NCBI GenBank assembly: GCA_026196615.1
Contig: JAPHSW010000063.1
Span: forward strand, 1-46,248
Reading direction: 5' to 3'
Origin: Gammaproteobacteria bacterium
GTDB taxonomy: Bacteria; Pseudomonadota; Gammaproteobacteria; GRL18
DNA: 46,248 nucleotides
The stretch's first letter is position 1. Each line of letters begins with the position of its first letter. The notes under the pieces were generated by a model. That model saw only the letters and a list, made by a program, of their open reading frames with translations, did not search any database and was not told the origin of the DNA. Of the stretch, positions 25,535 through 34,979 are shown in pieces. Position numbers and translations under genes: made by a program.

Positions 25535-25914
25535 GAAAATTAAATCTCATAATCCGCTGGTTCCAAAAACCGAAGAGATTTTTTTATCACTTCTAAGTTA
25601 AATTTTTATTTGCAACCTGTCCCATACAATTAAAATTATTTCAGCATTACTCTTAAAACGCTCACCTACCGAGGTTGATTGTATGTAATTATGTTAGCGA
25701 GAAAATATAGGTTTTCAGACGCTTGTCCAAAGTACCTTTTTTTAAAACTTCAAGAATTTTTCATTAATTCAGTATCCATTACAGCTAAAATCCATTTTCC
25801 TCAGACAATTAAATAATCTATCATATTGATTTTAAAAAATTATCTATATACTTCATTGCTTGAACTTTAAAACACAGATACTCAAGATTGAAAAATAATT
25901 ACATATTTATTATC
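25535..25914. other. Gene-poor AT-rich stretch
   Basis: No convincing gene. A few short minus-strand frames (for example one ending AEIILIVWDRLQIKI near 25613) look like decayed coding sequence, and no repeat or RNA gene is evident. Confidence 0.4.
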
Positions 25915-26181
25915 TTAAAATGATCTAGAATCTAACCAGTCATTATCATTCATAGAGTCATTTAAGTATCTGTTATCATCAGACTCCATATAATCAGACA
26001 TATCGTCAAAATCATCATAGTCATCAAAAAGTTCTTTCAATAATTTTCGTTCAAGGTAAGCATCAATCTTTCTTCTTGCTTTATTTTTCTCTCTTGAACG
26101 CGAGGAATTTTTATATCTTTTACTGGATATTAATTCATCATCATAATTATCTATAAAATCATTGCTATTATATTTATTCAT
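25915..26181 (-). CDS. Small acidic protein, PA3496-like
   Basis: 88 aa. A central KARRKIDAYLERKLLKEL helix between Asp/Asn/Ser-rich flanks resembles the small Pseudomonas PA3496-type family, in which RRKIE-x-L-E-x-R-x-L is the conserved part. No signal peptide. The function of that family is not established. The assignment rests on one short motif. Confidence 0.5.
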   Translation of the reverse strand: MNKYNSNDFIDNYDDELISSKRYKNSSRSREKNKARRKIDAYLERKLLKELFDDYDDFDDMSDYMESDDNRYLNDSMNDNDWLDSRSF

Positions 26182-26416
26182 CCTAGTAACTCGAAAAATA
26201 TTAATTAACGGATAGTGGTAGTTTCTTTTTATCAGAAAAAGAAAAAAAACAAAAGAAAAAAATACTTTATATTATGATAAAAATTATTTGTTGGATTTTT
26301 GAAAAATAAAATCATATAAATTCGTCAGGTTAACTTTATAGAATCCAGGTTAATCTTTAGGCAATAATTTATTGCACAACAAATAATGTTAAATTATAAA
26401 CAAAGAGATAGACAAA

Positions 26417-26686
26417 TTGAAAACATCTAAAATATTAAACATCGTTACATTATCCCTCATTATCAGTATGGCATCCTTCACATCCTATGCCATTGAATCT
26501 TCTGATATCGAAAAATTATGCCAAGAATATGCAGTTGATGAACAGATAACTCAAGATGAAATTCCTGATTATATAGAAACTTGTATACAAAGATCCTCTG
26601 AAGCAGAAGGAGAATCATCTATTATAGTGGATATAGATGAAACCATTATCGATACCGATAACATGGAAAATAACAATGCTCAATAA
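26417..26686 (+). CDS. Small secreted protein with two cysteines
   Basis: 89 aa from a TTG start (no suitable ATG). A clear signal peptide (ILNIVTLSLIISMASFTSYA) is followed by an acidic mature chain with two Cys (EKLCQEYAV and ETCIQRS) that could form a disulfide. Predicted periplasmic. No family recognised. Confidence 0.6.
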   Translation: MKTSKILNIVTLSLIISMASFTSYAIESSDIEKLCQEYAVDEQITQDEIPDYIETCIQRSSEAEGESSIIVDIDETIIDTDNMENNNAQ

Positions 26687-26710
26687 TTTATAATTTGAAT
26701 AAATAATAAT

Positions 26711-26744
26711 GTAGCTTCAACCTTCAAGTGAAACTTGAAGCTAC
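26711..26744 (+). terminator. Hairpin after the small secreted protein gene
   Basis: GTAGCTTCAA (26711-26720) and TTGAAGCTAC (26735-26744) form a perfect 10-bp stem. No T run follows, so it is either a weak terminator or another mRNA structure. Confidence 0.4.
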
Positions 26745-26946
26745 GTTGTTAAGTAAATAGATGGAAGTCAATAATATTATTAAGTAATGGTAGCAAAAGA
26801 ATAATTTTATTGCTGTTGAAATTAAGAAACAGTGACTATCGCTTAAGACGATTGAGCTTTATATTGATACTAAGAACTTACTACCTCTAACTATTAAAAC
26901 AATCCTATTTCCATTAAGTTCTAGACTTTAGGACAATGTTTGTTCC

Positions 26947-26986
26947 CACAAGAAATAATTTTTCAGTCAAAATTATTTCTTTTGTG
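26947..26986. promoter_or_regulatory. Inverted repeat upstream of speA
   Basis: Arms of 11 bp (GAAATAATTTT/AAAATTATTTC, loop TCAGTC) are extended by CACAA/TTGTG across a 2-nt bulge, giving about 16 bp of pairing over 40 nt. It lies about 60 bp before the speA start. The rest of the 26745-27048 gap shows no gene. It could be an attenuator, an operator or the end of an upstream transcript. Confidence 0.5.
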
Positions 26987-27048
26987 ACTCGACAAAAAAA
27001 ATTATAAGATAGTACCTAAAAATCTGATGTTAAAATAGGATGCAGTTC

Positions 27049-28887
27049 ATGAGTTATGGTATTGACCTTTGGGGTAATGACAACTTCTTCATTGAAGACG
27101 GGGTTGTAAAAATTAATGATAACAATAAACCCTCTTTACTGGAAATTACAGAAAAAATCCGAGCTACTGATTTAAAAGGCCCTATAATTCTCCGCTTCCC
27201 TTCTCTGATCCATAAGCAAATCAAAACGCTGTATAATAGTTTTCAAAACGCTATAAAAGCCAATCACTATCAAGGTAAGTTTAGGGCTGTTTTTCCCCTA
27301 AAAGTCAACCAATATCCTCAAGTTATCGAAAGCATATTAAAATACGGCCAGCCTTATCAATATGGTTTAGAGGCGGGTTCTAAGGCAGAGTTGATCATTG
27401 CTATGGCTATGACGCCGATTGGCTCTCCCATAACAGTCAATGGATTTAAAGATGTGGAACTCATCACAACTGGATTTATTGCTGCACAGATGGGACATAA
27501 TATTACACTGACGATTGAAGGTATTGGTGAATTGATGTCCATTATTGACATCTCTAAATCAACCAATCTTAGAATTCCCAATATTGGTATTCGCATTCGC
27601 CTGCATCATCGTAGCGAAGGCTACTGGTCAAAAAGCAGTGGCATGGATGCAAAATTTGGTTTGACCACTCCTGAATTATTTGAGGCAATTGACTTATTAC
27701 ACAAAAATGATCTGTTTAAGTATTTTACCATGCTGCATTTTCATGTTGGATCGCAAATTGAAAATATAAAACCACTCAAACGAGCACTACGCGAAGTTGG
27801 TAATATTTATGCTGAGTTAAAAATGATGGGGGCTAGAAATCTAACTAAAATTAATATTGGCGGCGGCCTCGCAGTTGAATATTCACAACACGTCTCAAAA
27901 CGCTTGATCAACTATTCACTGGATGAGTTTTCCAGTGATGTTGTTTTTATGTTAAAAGAAGTGATGGATCACAAAGGGGTTGAACATCCGGATATTTATA
28001 CCGAATCTGGACGTTTTATTGTTGCCTCCCATGCAGTATTAGTCGCTCCGGTTCTGGAACTATTTTCTCAGGATTATCAGGAAAAACTGCTGCAATTAAA
28101 AGAGAATAATCCTCCTTTATTAGAGGAGTTGATTAAACTCAATGAGAATCTCAGTATTGATAATAATATCGAATATCTACATGATGCACTGGATCATAAT
28201 GAGTCCTTATTAACCCTGTTTGATCTGGGCTATATTGACTTACGGGATCGTGCTAATGCAGAAATTTTAGTACATCAGATTATAAAAAAAGCCTTATACC
28301 TGTCTAAAGATCAAGAACATCCAACACCAGAATTTGATAATATGCAAGCCAGATTACAGGAACGTTATCTGGTTAATAGTTCCTTTTTTCAAAGTATTCC
28401 AGATTATTGGGGACTTAAGCAACATTTTCCTATCATGCCTTTAGATAAGCTTGATCAGAAACCATTACGAGCCGCCTGTCTATGGGATATTACCTGTGAT
28501 AGTGATGGTGAGATTTCATTTGACCCTGACGCCCCCCTGTTTTTGCATGATGTCGACTTAAGCAATGAAGACTATTTTCTGGCATTTTTTAATATTGGCG
28601 CCTATCAGGAAACACTTGGTATGAAGCATAATCTATTTGAACACCCGAGTGAATGCACCATTGAATTTACTAAAAATGACTATAAAATTACTCATATCAA
28701 AGAATCCAGCAATATGTTCAGTATTATTGATTCCATTGGCTATGATTCAGCCAAGATAATGACAACCTTAAAAAATAATATTGCTTTCAGCCACCATGTT
28801 ACTGAAGAAGATACCAGTGAAACCTTAAAAACTCTGGAAATGTTTTTGTATCAAAATGGTTATCTAAGAACCACAAATCAAGAGTAA
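27049..28887 (+). CDS. speA: Biosynthetic arginine decarboxylase SpeA
   Basis: 612 aa from ATG 27049, chosen because AGGA lies 8 bp upstream; the ATG at 27040 overlaps that site. A PLP-dependent group IV decarboxylase converting arginine to agmatine. The PLP Lys lies in FRAVFPLKVNQYPQV, then MLHFHVGSQI, NIGGGLAVEY and YTESGRFIVASH are in the expected places, and LAACLWDITCDSDG-like RAACLWDITCDSDGEI near residue 480 carries the catalytic Cys region. Full family length. It is convergent with the agmatinase gene (17-bp gap) that uses its product. Confidence 0.95.
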   Translation: MSYGIDLWGNDNFFIEDGVVKINDNNKPSLLEITEKIRATDLKGPIILRFPSLIHKQIKTLYNSFQNAIKANHYQGKFRAVFPLKVNQYPQVIESILKYGQPYQYGLEAGSKAELIIAMAMTPIGSPITVNGFKDVELITTGFIAAQMGHNITLTIEGIGELMSIIDISKSTNLRIPNIGIRIRLHHRSEGYWSKSSGMDAKFGLTTPELFEAIDLLHKNDLFKYFTMLHFHVGSQIENIKPLKRALREVGNIYAELKMMGARNLTKINIGGGLAVEYSQHVSKRLINYSLDEFSSDVVFMLKEVMDHKGVEHPDIYTESGRFIVASHAVLVAPVLELFSQDYQEKLLQLKENNPPLLEELIKLNENLSIDNNIEYLHDALDHNESLLTLFDLGYIDLRDRANAEILVHQIIKKALYLSKDQEHPTPEFDNMQARLQERYLVNSSFFQSIPDYWGLKQHFPIMPLDKLDQKPLRAACLWDITCDSDGEISFDPDAPLFLHDVDLSNEDYFLAFFNIGAYQETLGMKHNLFEHPSECTIEFTKNDYKITHIKESSNMFSIIDSIGYDSAKIMTTLKNNIAFSHHVTEEDTSETLKTLEMFLYQNGYLRTTNQE

Positions 28888-28904
28888 GCTGTTCGAGGTA
28901 ATTG

Positions 28905-29822
28905 CTAGCGCATAGTCAAAGACAATAATAATTCGCGTATAACGGTGGTGGCCAAAACACTGCTATTACCTGTTGGATCTATTTTGGGTGCCAATTCCAC
29001 AACATCTGCACCAACAAAATTTTTGCTGGCCAGTATTTTATTCAAACGGATAAAAGAATGAAAATCTTCACCACCAGCTTCAGGTGTACCAGTACCAGGT
29101 AGATAAGCCGGGTCAAAATAATCCAGATCCAGAGTAAGATAAATTGGACGTTTATCTGCTATGTTTTGAACGATATCTAAAAAGTGTTTTTGACTGTCAA
29201 CACGAGTTTTATGTTCGTGCATCCAGGTAAATTCTTCCCGTGTTCCAGAACGAATACCATATTGTATGAGTTGATGTGTTGGTTTCATTTTTTCAACTAC
29301 CCGTCGAATGATTGCTGCATGGGAATAATGATAACCTTCATAACCATCACGCAAATCTGCATGAGCATCCAGGTGCAGCAAAACCAGATTGGGATATTGT
29401 TCCAGATAACGAACGATGGGCGCATAGGAGATAGAGTGTTCGCCTCCCAATGTCAGGAACTGAACATTGTTTTTAAACAACTGAATACCTTCTGTCATAG
29501 CAAAAAAAAAGTCTGTGGCTTGTTTCCAATTTTCCTCGACATTGTCAGTTTGTCCAACAGGTAAATTACCTAAATCAATAAAAGTGCTTAGTGAATCAAT
29601 ATCTTCATGTAAATAAGGTGAGTAGGTTTCTATGCCAGATGATTGTTGACGAATATCATCCGGTCCATCTTTGGCACCTTTTCTATAACAAGCAGTACCG
29701 TCAAATTCAAACCCTAAAAGATGAATTGATTGAGCATGAATTGAACGAGAAAAAGTACTTGATTCATAGGGTTCTGAAGGTTGGATGAGCTGATCAAAGT
29801 CAACACTGATGGATTGTGACAT
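28905..29822 (-). CDS. speB: Agmatinase (arginase/ureohydrolase family)
   Basis: 305 aa. Metal-binding motifs are all present: GGEHSISYAP, LLHLDAHADLRDGY and LTLDLDYFDPAYLPGTGTPE, which bind the Mn pair. Arginase, agmatinase and guanidinobutyrase cannot be told apart by these motifs, but the neighbouring arginine decarboxylase makes agmatine hydrolysis to putrescine and urea the best call. It shares a divergent intergenic region (73 bp) with the carboxynorspermidine dehydrogenase gene. Confidence 0.88.
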   Translation of the reverse strand: MSQSISVDFDQLIQPSEPYESSTFSRSIHAQSIHLLGFEFDGTACYRKGAKDGPDDIRQQSSGIETYSPYLHEDIDSLSTFIDLGNLPVGQTDNVEENWKQATDFFFAMTEGIQLFKNNVQFLTLGGEHSISYAPIVRYLEQYPNLVLLHLDAHADLRDGYEGYHYSHAAIIRRVVEKMKPTHQLIQYGIRSGTREEFTWMHEHKTRVDSQKHFLDIVQNIADKRPIYLTLDLDYFDPAYLPGTGTPEAGGEDFHSFIRLNKILASKNFVGADVVELAPKIDPTGNSSVLATTVIRELLLSLTMR

Positions 29823-29895
29823 TTAATTATTTACCTTAAAAAAAAATCATGTTATATAAGCATATTAATTTATTCATTATACAGGAAAAAAGCTC

Positions 29896-31077
29896 ATGGC
29901 AACTGTTCTGATAATAGGTGCAGGTGGTGTTGGTCGAGTCACAACTAATAAATGCGTTCATAATAGTCACGTATTTAAAAAAATAATATTAGCAAGTCGT
30001 ACAATAGCACGCTGCGAAGAAATTCAGCAAGATTTACCCTCTGGAGCAATTGAAATCGCCCAGATCGATGCTGATGATACCGTCCAAACGGCTGAACTGA
30101 TTAAATCGACAGGTGCCGACATCGTTATCAATGTGGCCCTACCTTATCAGGATTTAACCATTATGGACGCCTGTCTAAAAACCGGTGCTGCCTATATTGA
30201 TACTGCAAACTATGAGCATCCTGATACGGCTCATTTTGAATATAAAGAACAGTGGCAACGACATGATGCTTTTCAAAAAGCGGGGGTTATGGGGCTGCTG
30301 GGCTGCGGGTTTGATCCCGGAGTGACCAATATTTTTTGTGCCTATGCTCAAAAACACTACTTTGATGAAATCCACACTATTGATATTCTAGATTGTAATG
30401 CAGGTGATCATGGTTACCCTTTTGCGACAAACTTTAATCCCGAAATTAATCTCAGAGAGGTCAGTGCCAATGGCCGTTATTGGGAAGAAGGTGAATGGAT
30501 AGAAACTCAGCCAATGGAAATCAAAATGGTTTGGGACTATCCCGAAGTGGGGAAAAAAGACAGCTACCTGCTTTATCACGAAGAGATGGAATCACTGGTT
30601 AAACACATTAATGGCTTAAAGCGTATCCGTTTCTTTATGACATTTGGCGAAAGTTATCTGACGCATATGCGTTGTCTGGAAAATGTGGGTATGCTTCGAA
30701 TTGATGAGGTTGATGTTGATGGGCAGAAAATTATTCCTCTGAAATTATTAAAAGCTTTATTGCCCGACCCTGCATCACTCGGCCCAAGAACTAAAGGAAA
30801 AACAAATATTGGTATTGTAGCTGAAGGTCTTAAAGAGGGTGCCAGAAAAAAGATATATATTTATCAAGTCAGTGATCACGAAGCTTGTTATCAAGAAACC
30901 AAAGCACAGGCTGTTTCTTATACGGCAGGTGTACCACCTGCCCTGGGTGCAAAACTGATTGCCGAGGGCAAATGGCAAGGACAAGGAGTATTTAATGTGG
31001 AACAATTTGATCCCGATCCCTTTATGGATGAGTTGAATCAACAGGGACTGCCCTGGAAAATAATTGAAATAGATTAA
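29896..31077 (+). CDS. Carboxynorspermidine/carboxyspermidine dehydrogenase
   Basis: 393 aa, saccharopine-dehydrogenase-like. The N-terminal Rossmann motif is LIIGAGGVGRVTTNK, followed by ILASRTIARCEEI, GLLGCGFDPGVTNIF and CNAGDHGYPFATNF, closely following Vibrio CASDH. It reductively condenses putrescine or diaminopropane with aspartate semialdehyde. It lies 4 bp before nspC in one operon. Whether the main product is spermidine or norspermidine cannot be told from sequence; the local agmatinase favours putrescine and hence spermidine. Confidence 0.92.
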   Translation: MATVLIIGAGGVGRVTTNKCVHNSHVFKKIILASRTIARCEEIQQDLPSGAIEIAQIDADDTVQTAELIKSTGADIVINVALPYQDLTIMDACLKTGAAYIDTANYEHPDTAHFEYKEQWQRHDAFQKAGVMGLLGCGFDPGVTNIFCAYAQKHYFDEIHTIDILDCNAGDHGYPFATNFNPEINLREVSANGRYWEEGEWIETQPMEIKMVWDYPEVGKKDSYLLYHEEMESLVKHINGLKRIRFFMTFGESYLTHMRCLENVGMLRIDEVDVDGQKIIPLKLLKALLPDPASLGPRTKGKTNIGIVAEGLKEGARKKIYIYQVSDHEACYQETKAQAVSYTAGVPPALGAKLIAEGKWQGQGVFNVEQFDPDPFMDELNQQGLPWKIIEID

Positions 31078-31081
31078 ATGT

Positions 31082-32224
31082 ATGTCAAATATTGATTATT
31101 CGGTCCTGAAAACACCTTGCTATATTTGTGAAGAAGCACTTCTGGAAAACAATCTAAAAATTTTAGATTACGTTCAGAAGGCTTCTGGTGCAAAAATTAT
31201 TCTTGCATTGAAAGGCTATGCTATGTGGTCTACCTTTCCTCAGATTGGAAGATACCTGCATGGCTGCACTGCTAGTGGACTACACGAAGCACTCCTAGCT
31301 AGAAATGAAATGAATAAGGAGGTGCATTGCTACTCACCTGCATTTCGAGAGGATGAATTTGATAATATTGCCAAAATTTCTGATCATATTGTTTTTAATT
31401 CTCCTCAACAGATGAAATTTTTTTATCAACAGGCTAAACAAATTAACCCAAGCGTATCATTGGCCTTGCGAGTCAACCCTGAAACATCCTGTTCTCCAGT
31501 GGATTTATACAATCCCTGCTCGCCTTTTAGCCGTCTGGGCACCACAATTGAAAATTTTGATGATTCACTGATGGGTAAAATTAATGGACTCACGTTTCAT
31601 GCACTATGTGAACAAAATGTTGATGCATTAGAAGTTGTTTTAGAATCATTTGAAGACAAATTTTCCAAATATATCCCACAAATGGAATACATTAATTTTG
31701 GCGGAGGTCATCATATTACTCGTCAAGGGTATGATGTCGAACGTTTAATTGAAGTAATTAAAGCTTTTAAAGCAAGGTATAATGATATAACAGTTTATTT
31801 AGAACCAGGTGAAGCCGTCGGTTGGCAGGTTGGTTATTTAGTCAGTACAGTACTGGATATTCAAAAAAATGGTATTGATATCGCTATTCTAGATACTTCT
31901 GCCGAGGCGCATATGCCTGATACTCTAGCAATGCCATATCGAGCAGAAGTTAGAGGCGCTGTACAGGCAGATGAAAAATCTTATACCTATCGATTAGCAG
32001 GGAATACTTGTCTTGCTGGTGACATCATGGGTGATTATTCTTTTGATCAGACTCTTAAAATAGGTGATAAAATCATTTTTGAAGATCAAATCCATTACAC
32101 CTTTGTCAAAAATACAACTTTCAATGGTATTAATTTACCTTCTCTGGCACTACTGACAAAAGAAGATCAACTCGTTATCGTTAAAACATTTGGCTATGAT
32201 AACTATAAAAGCCGACTATCATGA
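31082..32224 (+). CDS. nspC: Carboxynorspermidine decarboxylase NspC
   Basis: 380 aa, alanine-racemase-fold PLP decarboxylase. The PLP Lys lies in IILALKGYAMWSTF, then FGGGHHITRQGYDVERLIEV and VYLEPGEAVGWQVGYLV, and the catalytic Cys region GNTCLAGDIMGDY. It decarboxylates carboxy(nor)spermidine to finish the triamine. The ATG is 4 bp after the dehydrogenase gene. All active-site parts are intact. Confidence 0.94.
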   Translation: MSNIDYSVLKTPCYICEEALLENNLKILDYVQKASGAKIILALKGYAMWSTFPQIGRYLHGCTASGLHEALLARNEMNKEVHCYSPAFREDEFDNIAKISDHIVFNSPQQMKFFYQQAKQINPSVSLALRVNPETSCSPVDLYNPCSPFSRLGTTIENFDDSLMGKINGLTFHALCEQNVDALEVVLESFEDKFSKYIPQMEYINFGGGHHITRQGYDVERLIEVIKAFKARYNDITVYLEPGEAVGWQVGYLVSTVLDIQKNGIDIAILDTSAEAHMPDTLAMPYRAEVRGAVQADEKSYTYRLAGNTCLAGDIMGDYSFDQTLKIGDKIIFEDQIHYTFVKNTTFNGINLPSLALLTKEDQLVIVKTFGYDNYKSRLS

Positions 32225-32558
32225 GTCTTAATTTTGATCTTCTCCATCTAAAAACTCATTATTGAATACTGTCTTATTATTTTTTATTTTAGTATTTTCT
32301 CAGATAAGTTTTCTATATTTTATAGAAATTTTTTCTACTAAATTATTCGGTTTTGTTTTGAATAATATGAATTGATCGTCAACTGGAAAGCTGAGAATGA
32401 ATCTCATTCACCTCGAATCGCTGGTTTAGGTCATAACCAAAAAAATAAGTATTTGATAATACTGCCTGATATCTAGCCTAATCTCTATTGTTTAGTATGA
32501 TACGTTATTATTCAGTATACAATTCTATTACTCGCCCACAATAATTAATGAATTTAAT
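32225..32558. other. Intergenic region between nspC and the PPTase gene
   Basis: Holds no gene. TTTCTATA/TATAGAAA (32310-32328) followed by a T-rich run could be a weak terminator for the polyamine operon. The two flanking operons converge here. No other structure is evident. Confidence 0.45.
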
Positions 32559-33326
32559 TCAAGTAAATTGATAGTAGCAACAAGTATATTCTTCTGATGC
32601 AGCAGCAAGAGTTGCATTATATGAGTCCAGCTGTTCTGGTAAATGAAGACTTGTGAAATTGACCTGCTTAAGTGGCTTAAATTTTTTTGAATGATGTTTG
32701 ATTAATGTCGGTTTTTCTGGAAAAACCGACAGCGTAAATTCAGTGGGAGATAATGACAAACCAGTTCCCAACACTTTCATATAAGCCTCTTTACGAGTCC
32801 ACAAGTCAAAAAAGGCATTCGCTTGTTGTTCAGTGTTTAGTGAAAACAATGCTTCTTGCTCAGGCTCAGTAAAAAAACGTTTACAAATCCCCTTCCAGTC
32901 TGTTTTCCTATCGTTATGTTCAATATCTACTCCTACTGCAACATCTTTTGTAACAGCCAAAATAGCAACATCCTGAGTGTGACTAAGATTAAATTGTAAA
33001 TTTCCTGAATTGGAGATAGATAAATATGGCTTACCTTGTTCACCTTTAAGAAAATCAATATCACTGGTTTCACAATTTAAGTATTTAGCCAATACGGTAC
33101 GTACAAATCCATGTGAAGCTATAAAACGATTTCTATGAATATCAAATTTAAAACGTTCAGCTCGATTTTTTTCTTCTTTAGAAAGTTGAGGTAGAAAAAG
33201 AGGATTTCTATTTTCAATATCGGTTAACTGACATAACCAAACATCAATGATGTTATCTGAAAGAGTAACTGCTATGGGCGGGGTAGAAAAACTGATAGTA
33301 TGTACCTGATCTTTAAACAATGTCAC
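32559..33326 (-). CDS. pfaE: Sfp-type 4'-phosphopantetheinyl transferase (PfaE-like)
   Basis: 255 aa. Sfp-class motifs: FDIHRNRFIASHGFVRTVL, NLSHTQDVAILAV, VGVDIEHNDR with the Mg-binding acids, and LWTRKEAYMKVLGTGLSL. It would attach phosphopantetheine to the tandem ACPs of PfaA. The start is GTG without a clear ribosome site, 75 bp after pfaD on the same strand. Its HRNRF region is copied in a 33-bp fragment beside the IS at 24258. Confidence 0.9.
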   Translation of the reverse strand: MTLFKDQVHTISFSTPPIAVTLSDNIIDVWLCQLTDIENRNPLFLPQLSKEEKNRAERFKFDIHRNRFIASHGFVRTVLAKYLNCETSDIDFLKGEQGKPYLSISNSGNLQFNLSHTQDVAILAVTKDVAVGVDIEHNDRKTDWKGICKRFFTEPEQEALFSLNTEQQANAFFDLWTRKEAYMKVLGTGLSLSPTEFTLSVFPEKPTLIKHHSKKFKPLKQVNFTSLHLPEQLDSYNATLAAASEEYTCCYYQFT

Positions 33327-33401
33327 AAACTTAAGTCTATGAACTCTTTCTGGCCTCCCTCACCTTAGAGAAGCCAGGTTAAAATCATAATTAAACCATC
33401 T

Positions 33402-34979
33402 TTATACCATAGGTGCTGATGGTGTATAACGTTGATACTGTGAAGGTAGATATAAGCCCTGACTCTTTAGAACTTGTATACGGTGCTGATAAGCTGCACC
33501 GTACATCAAATGCTCAGCTACATCGACCACTTTACGATTTTTATAATCACTCAAATAAGTTGAGGCAATCCAGTCATTAAAAGCGCCCATTGCTGGACCA
33601 CTCCAAATTTGATAATCAAATTCACGTCCTTTAACGCCTGCATTTGACCAACGCGAAGACAGACCAAGATACCAACGAAACACTAATGCCATTTGCTTCT
33701 TTGGGTTGTTCTTTGCTTTTTCAATAACAGAAGGATCACGTTTTTCAAAGAATTCGACTGTTTGCTGCCAAATGGTATCTACGGAGTTTTGCAATATCTG
33801 TTTTTCTAACTTTTCCAATTCCGGTGCAGGAATTTCTGATAAGCCATTATAGGTGGTATAGAGTTCATATAACTTTTGAGCACGCATCGGAAAAAGAGTA
33901 CCCTTTTTTAAGACCTGAAGTTTTATGCCACGTTCAAACATATCAGATGCTGGAGCCATTACGACATCCGCCATGCCAGCTTGTGCTAATAACTTACGAG
34001 TATGCTCAGAGGCCCCTGCTTCCACACAGCTCTGATTAACTGAGCCTGTCACTACATAAGCCGCTCCCATCATAAAACAAGCCAGAGCAGAGTCTGGAGT
34101 GCCTACACCGCCTCCAGCACCAACACGAATTTCAATAGGGTATTGTTTTTTAGCTTGAATATCATCACGCAGGGCAATGACAGAAGGTAATAATGAAACT
34201 AATGGACGGTTATCCGTGTGACCACCAGAGTCTGCTTCGACAGTAATATCATCAGCCATGGGCACTTGCATAGCCAATTGTGCTTCTTGCTGAGTAAGCA
34301 TGCCCTGAGCAATTAATTTATTCAGTACATCTTCAGGTGCAGGTTGCATAAAGACGGTTGCCACTTCTCTTCTGGAAACCTTGGCAATGATCTTATTATT
34401 AATTTGAATATTACCCTGAGCATCTTGCTGAAGTCCTTTAGCACGATAATAGACTAGAGAGGGTGTCAAACTAAAAAAGGCTGCGGCCTCAATAACATTA
34501 ACACCATATTTTAAATAAAGATCAATGGTGCCTTGCTCAATAGCCGGTTCTGATGGATTATGAATAAAGTTAAAAACATAGGGGCCATTAGGTAAGGCTT
34601 TTTGAATTTTTTGAATGGCAAGTTCTACTCGGTTTAAATCAAGACCACCCGCACCGAATGAAGCTAAAATGTTCTGCTGACCTAAACTGATCACCATTTC
34701 TTCAGATGATATTCCATTGGCCATCGCACCTGTCATATAAGCATATTTAACACCATAAAAAGCTTTAAACCCAGGATCACCTAATTGCTCTGCGACCATC
34801 GGTGGTACATAAGCGGTGATCTTTGAGACATCTTCACAACCTTCATTATTAATGATGACCTGATTATTATCCTGAATGATATAACAAGGTTTGTTTAATT
34901 CACGAAGATTTTCAACACCTTGAATTGTTAAACCACTTTGCATTGTGTTTGCCTGAGCTTGAGTTGTTTGAGTCGGCAT
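33402..34979 (-). CDS. pfaD: PfaD-type enoyl reductase of the PUFA synthase
   Basis: 525 aa, an FMN-dependent TIM barrel of the 2-nitropropane dioxygenase/FabK class. The PfaD-type features are FYGVKYAYMTGAMANGI, SFGAGGLDLNRVELAI, a barrel core EADSGGHTDNRPLVSLLPS and RVGAGGGVGTPDSALACFMM. A helical C-terminal part ends PSAPMV. It reduces enoyl-ACP intermediates. Its ATG follows the stop of the upstream gene with no spacer, so translation is coupled. Confidence 0.94.
   Translation of the reverse strand: MPTQTTQAQANTMQSGLTIQGVENLRELNKPCYIIQDNNQVIINNEGCEDVSKITAYVPPMVAEQLGDPGFKAFYGVKYAYMTGAMANGISSEEMVISLGQQNILASFGAGGLDLNRVELAIQKIQKALPNGPYVFNFIHNPSEPAIEQGTIDLYLKYGVNVIEAAAFFSLTPSLVYYRAKGLQQDAQGNIQINNKIIAKVSRREVATVFMQPAPEDVLNKLIAQGMLTQQEAQLAMQVPMADDITVEADSGGHTDNRPLVSLLPSVIALRDDIQAKKQYPIEIRVGAGGGVGTPDSALACFMMGAAYVVTGSVNQSCVEAGASEHTRKLLAQAGMADVVMAPASDMFERGIKLQVLKKGTLFPMRAQKLYELYTTYNGLSEIPAPELEKLEKQILQNSVDTIWQQTVEFFEKRDPSVIEKAKNNPKKQMALVFRWYLGLSSRWSNAGVKGREFDYQIWSGPAMGAFNDWIASTYLSDYKNRKVVDVAEHLMYGAAYQHRIQVLKSQGLYLPSQYQRYTPSAPMV

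Noticed and set aside
25381..25596. 71-aa plus-strand ORF
   Set aside because: The minus strand here has the more protein-like frame (the remnant at 25367-25531), and the plus-strand frame has no ribosome site or recognisable motif.
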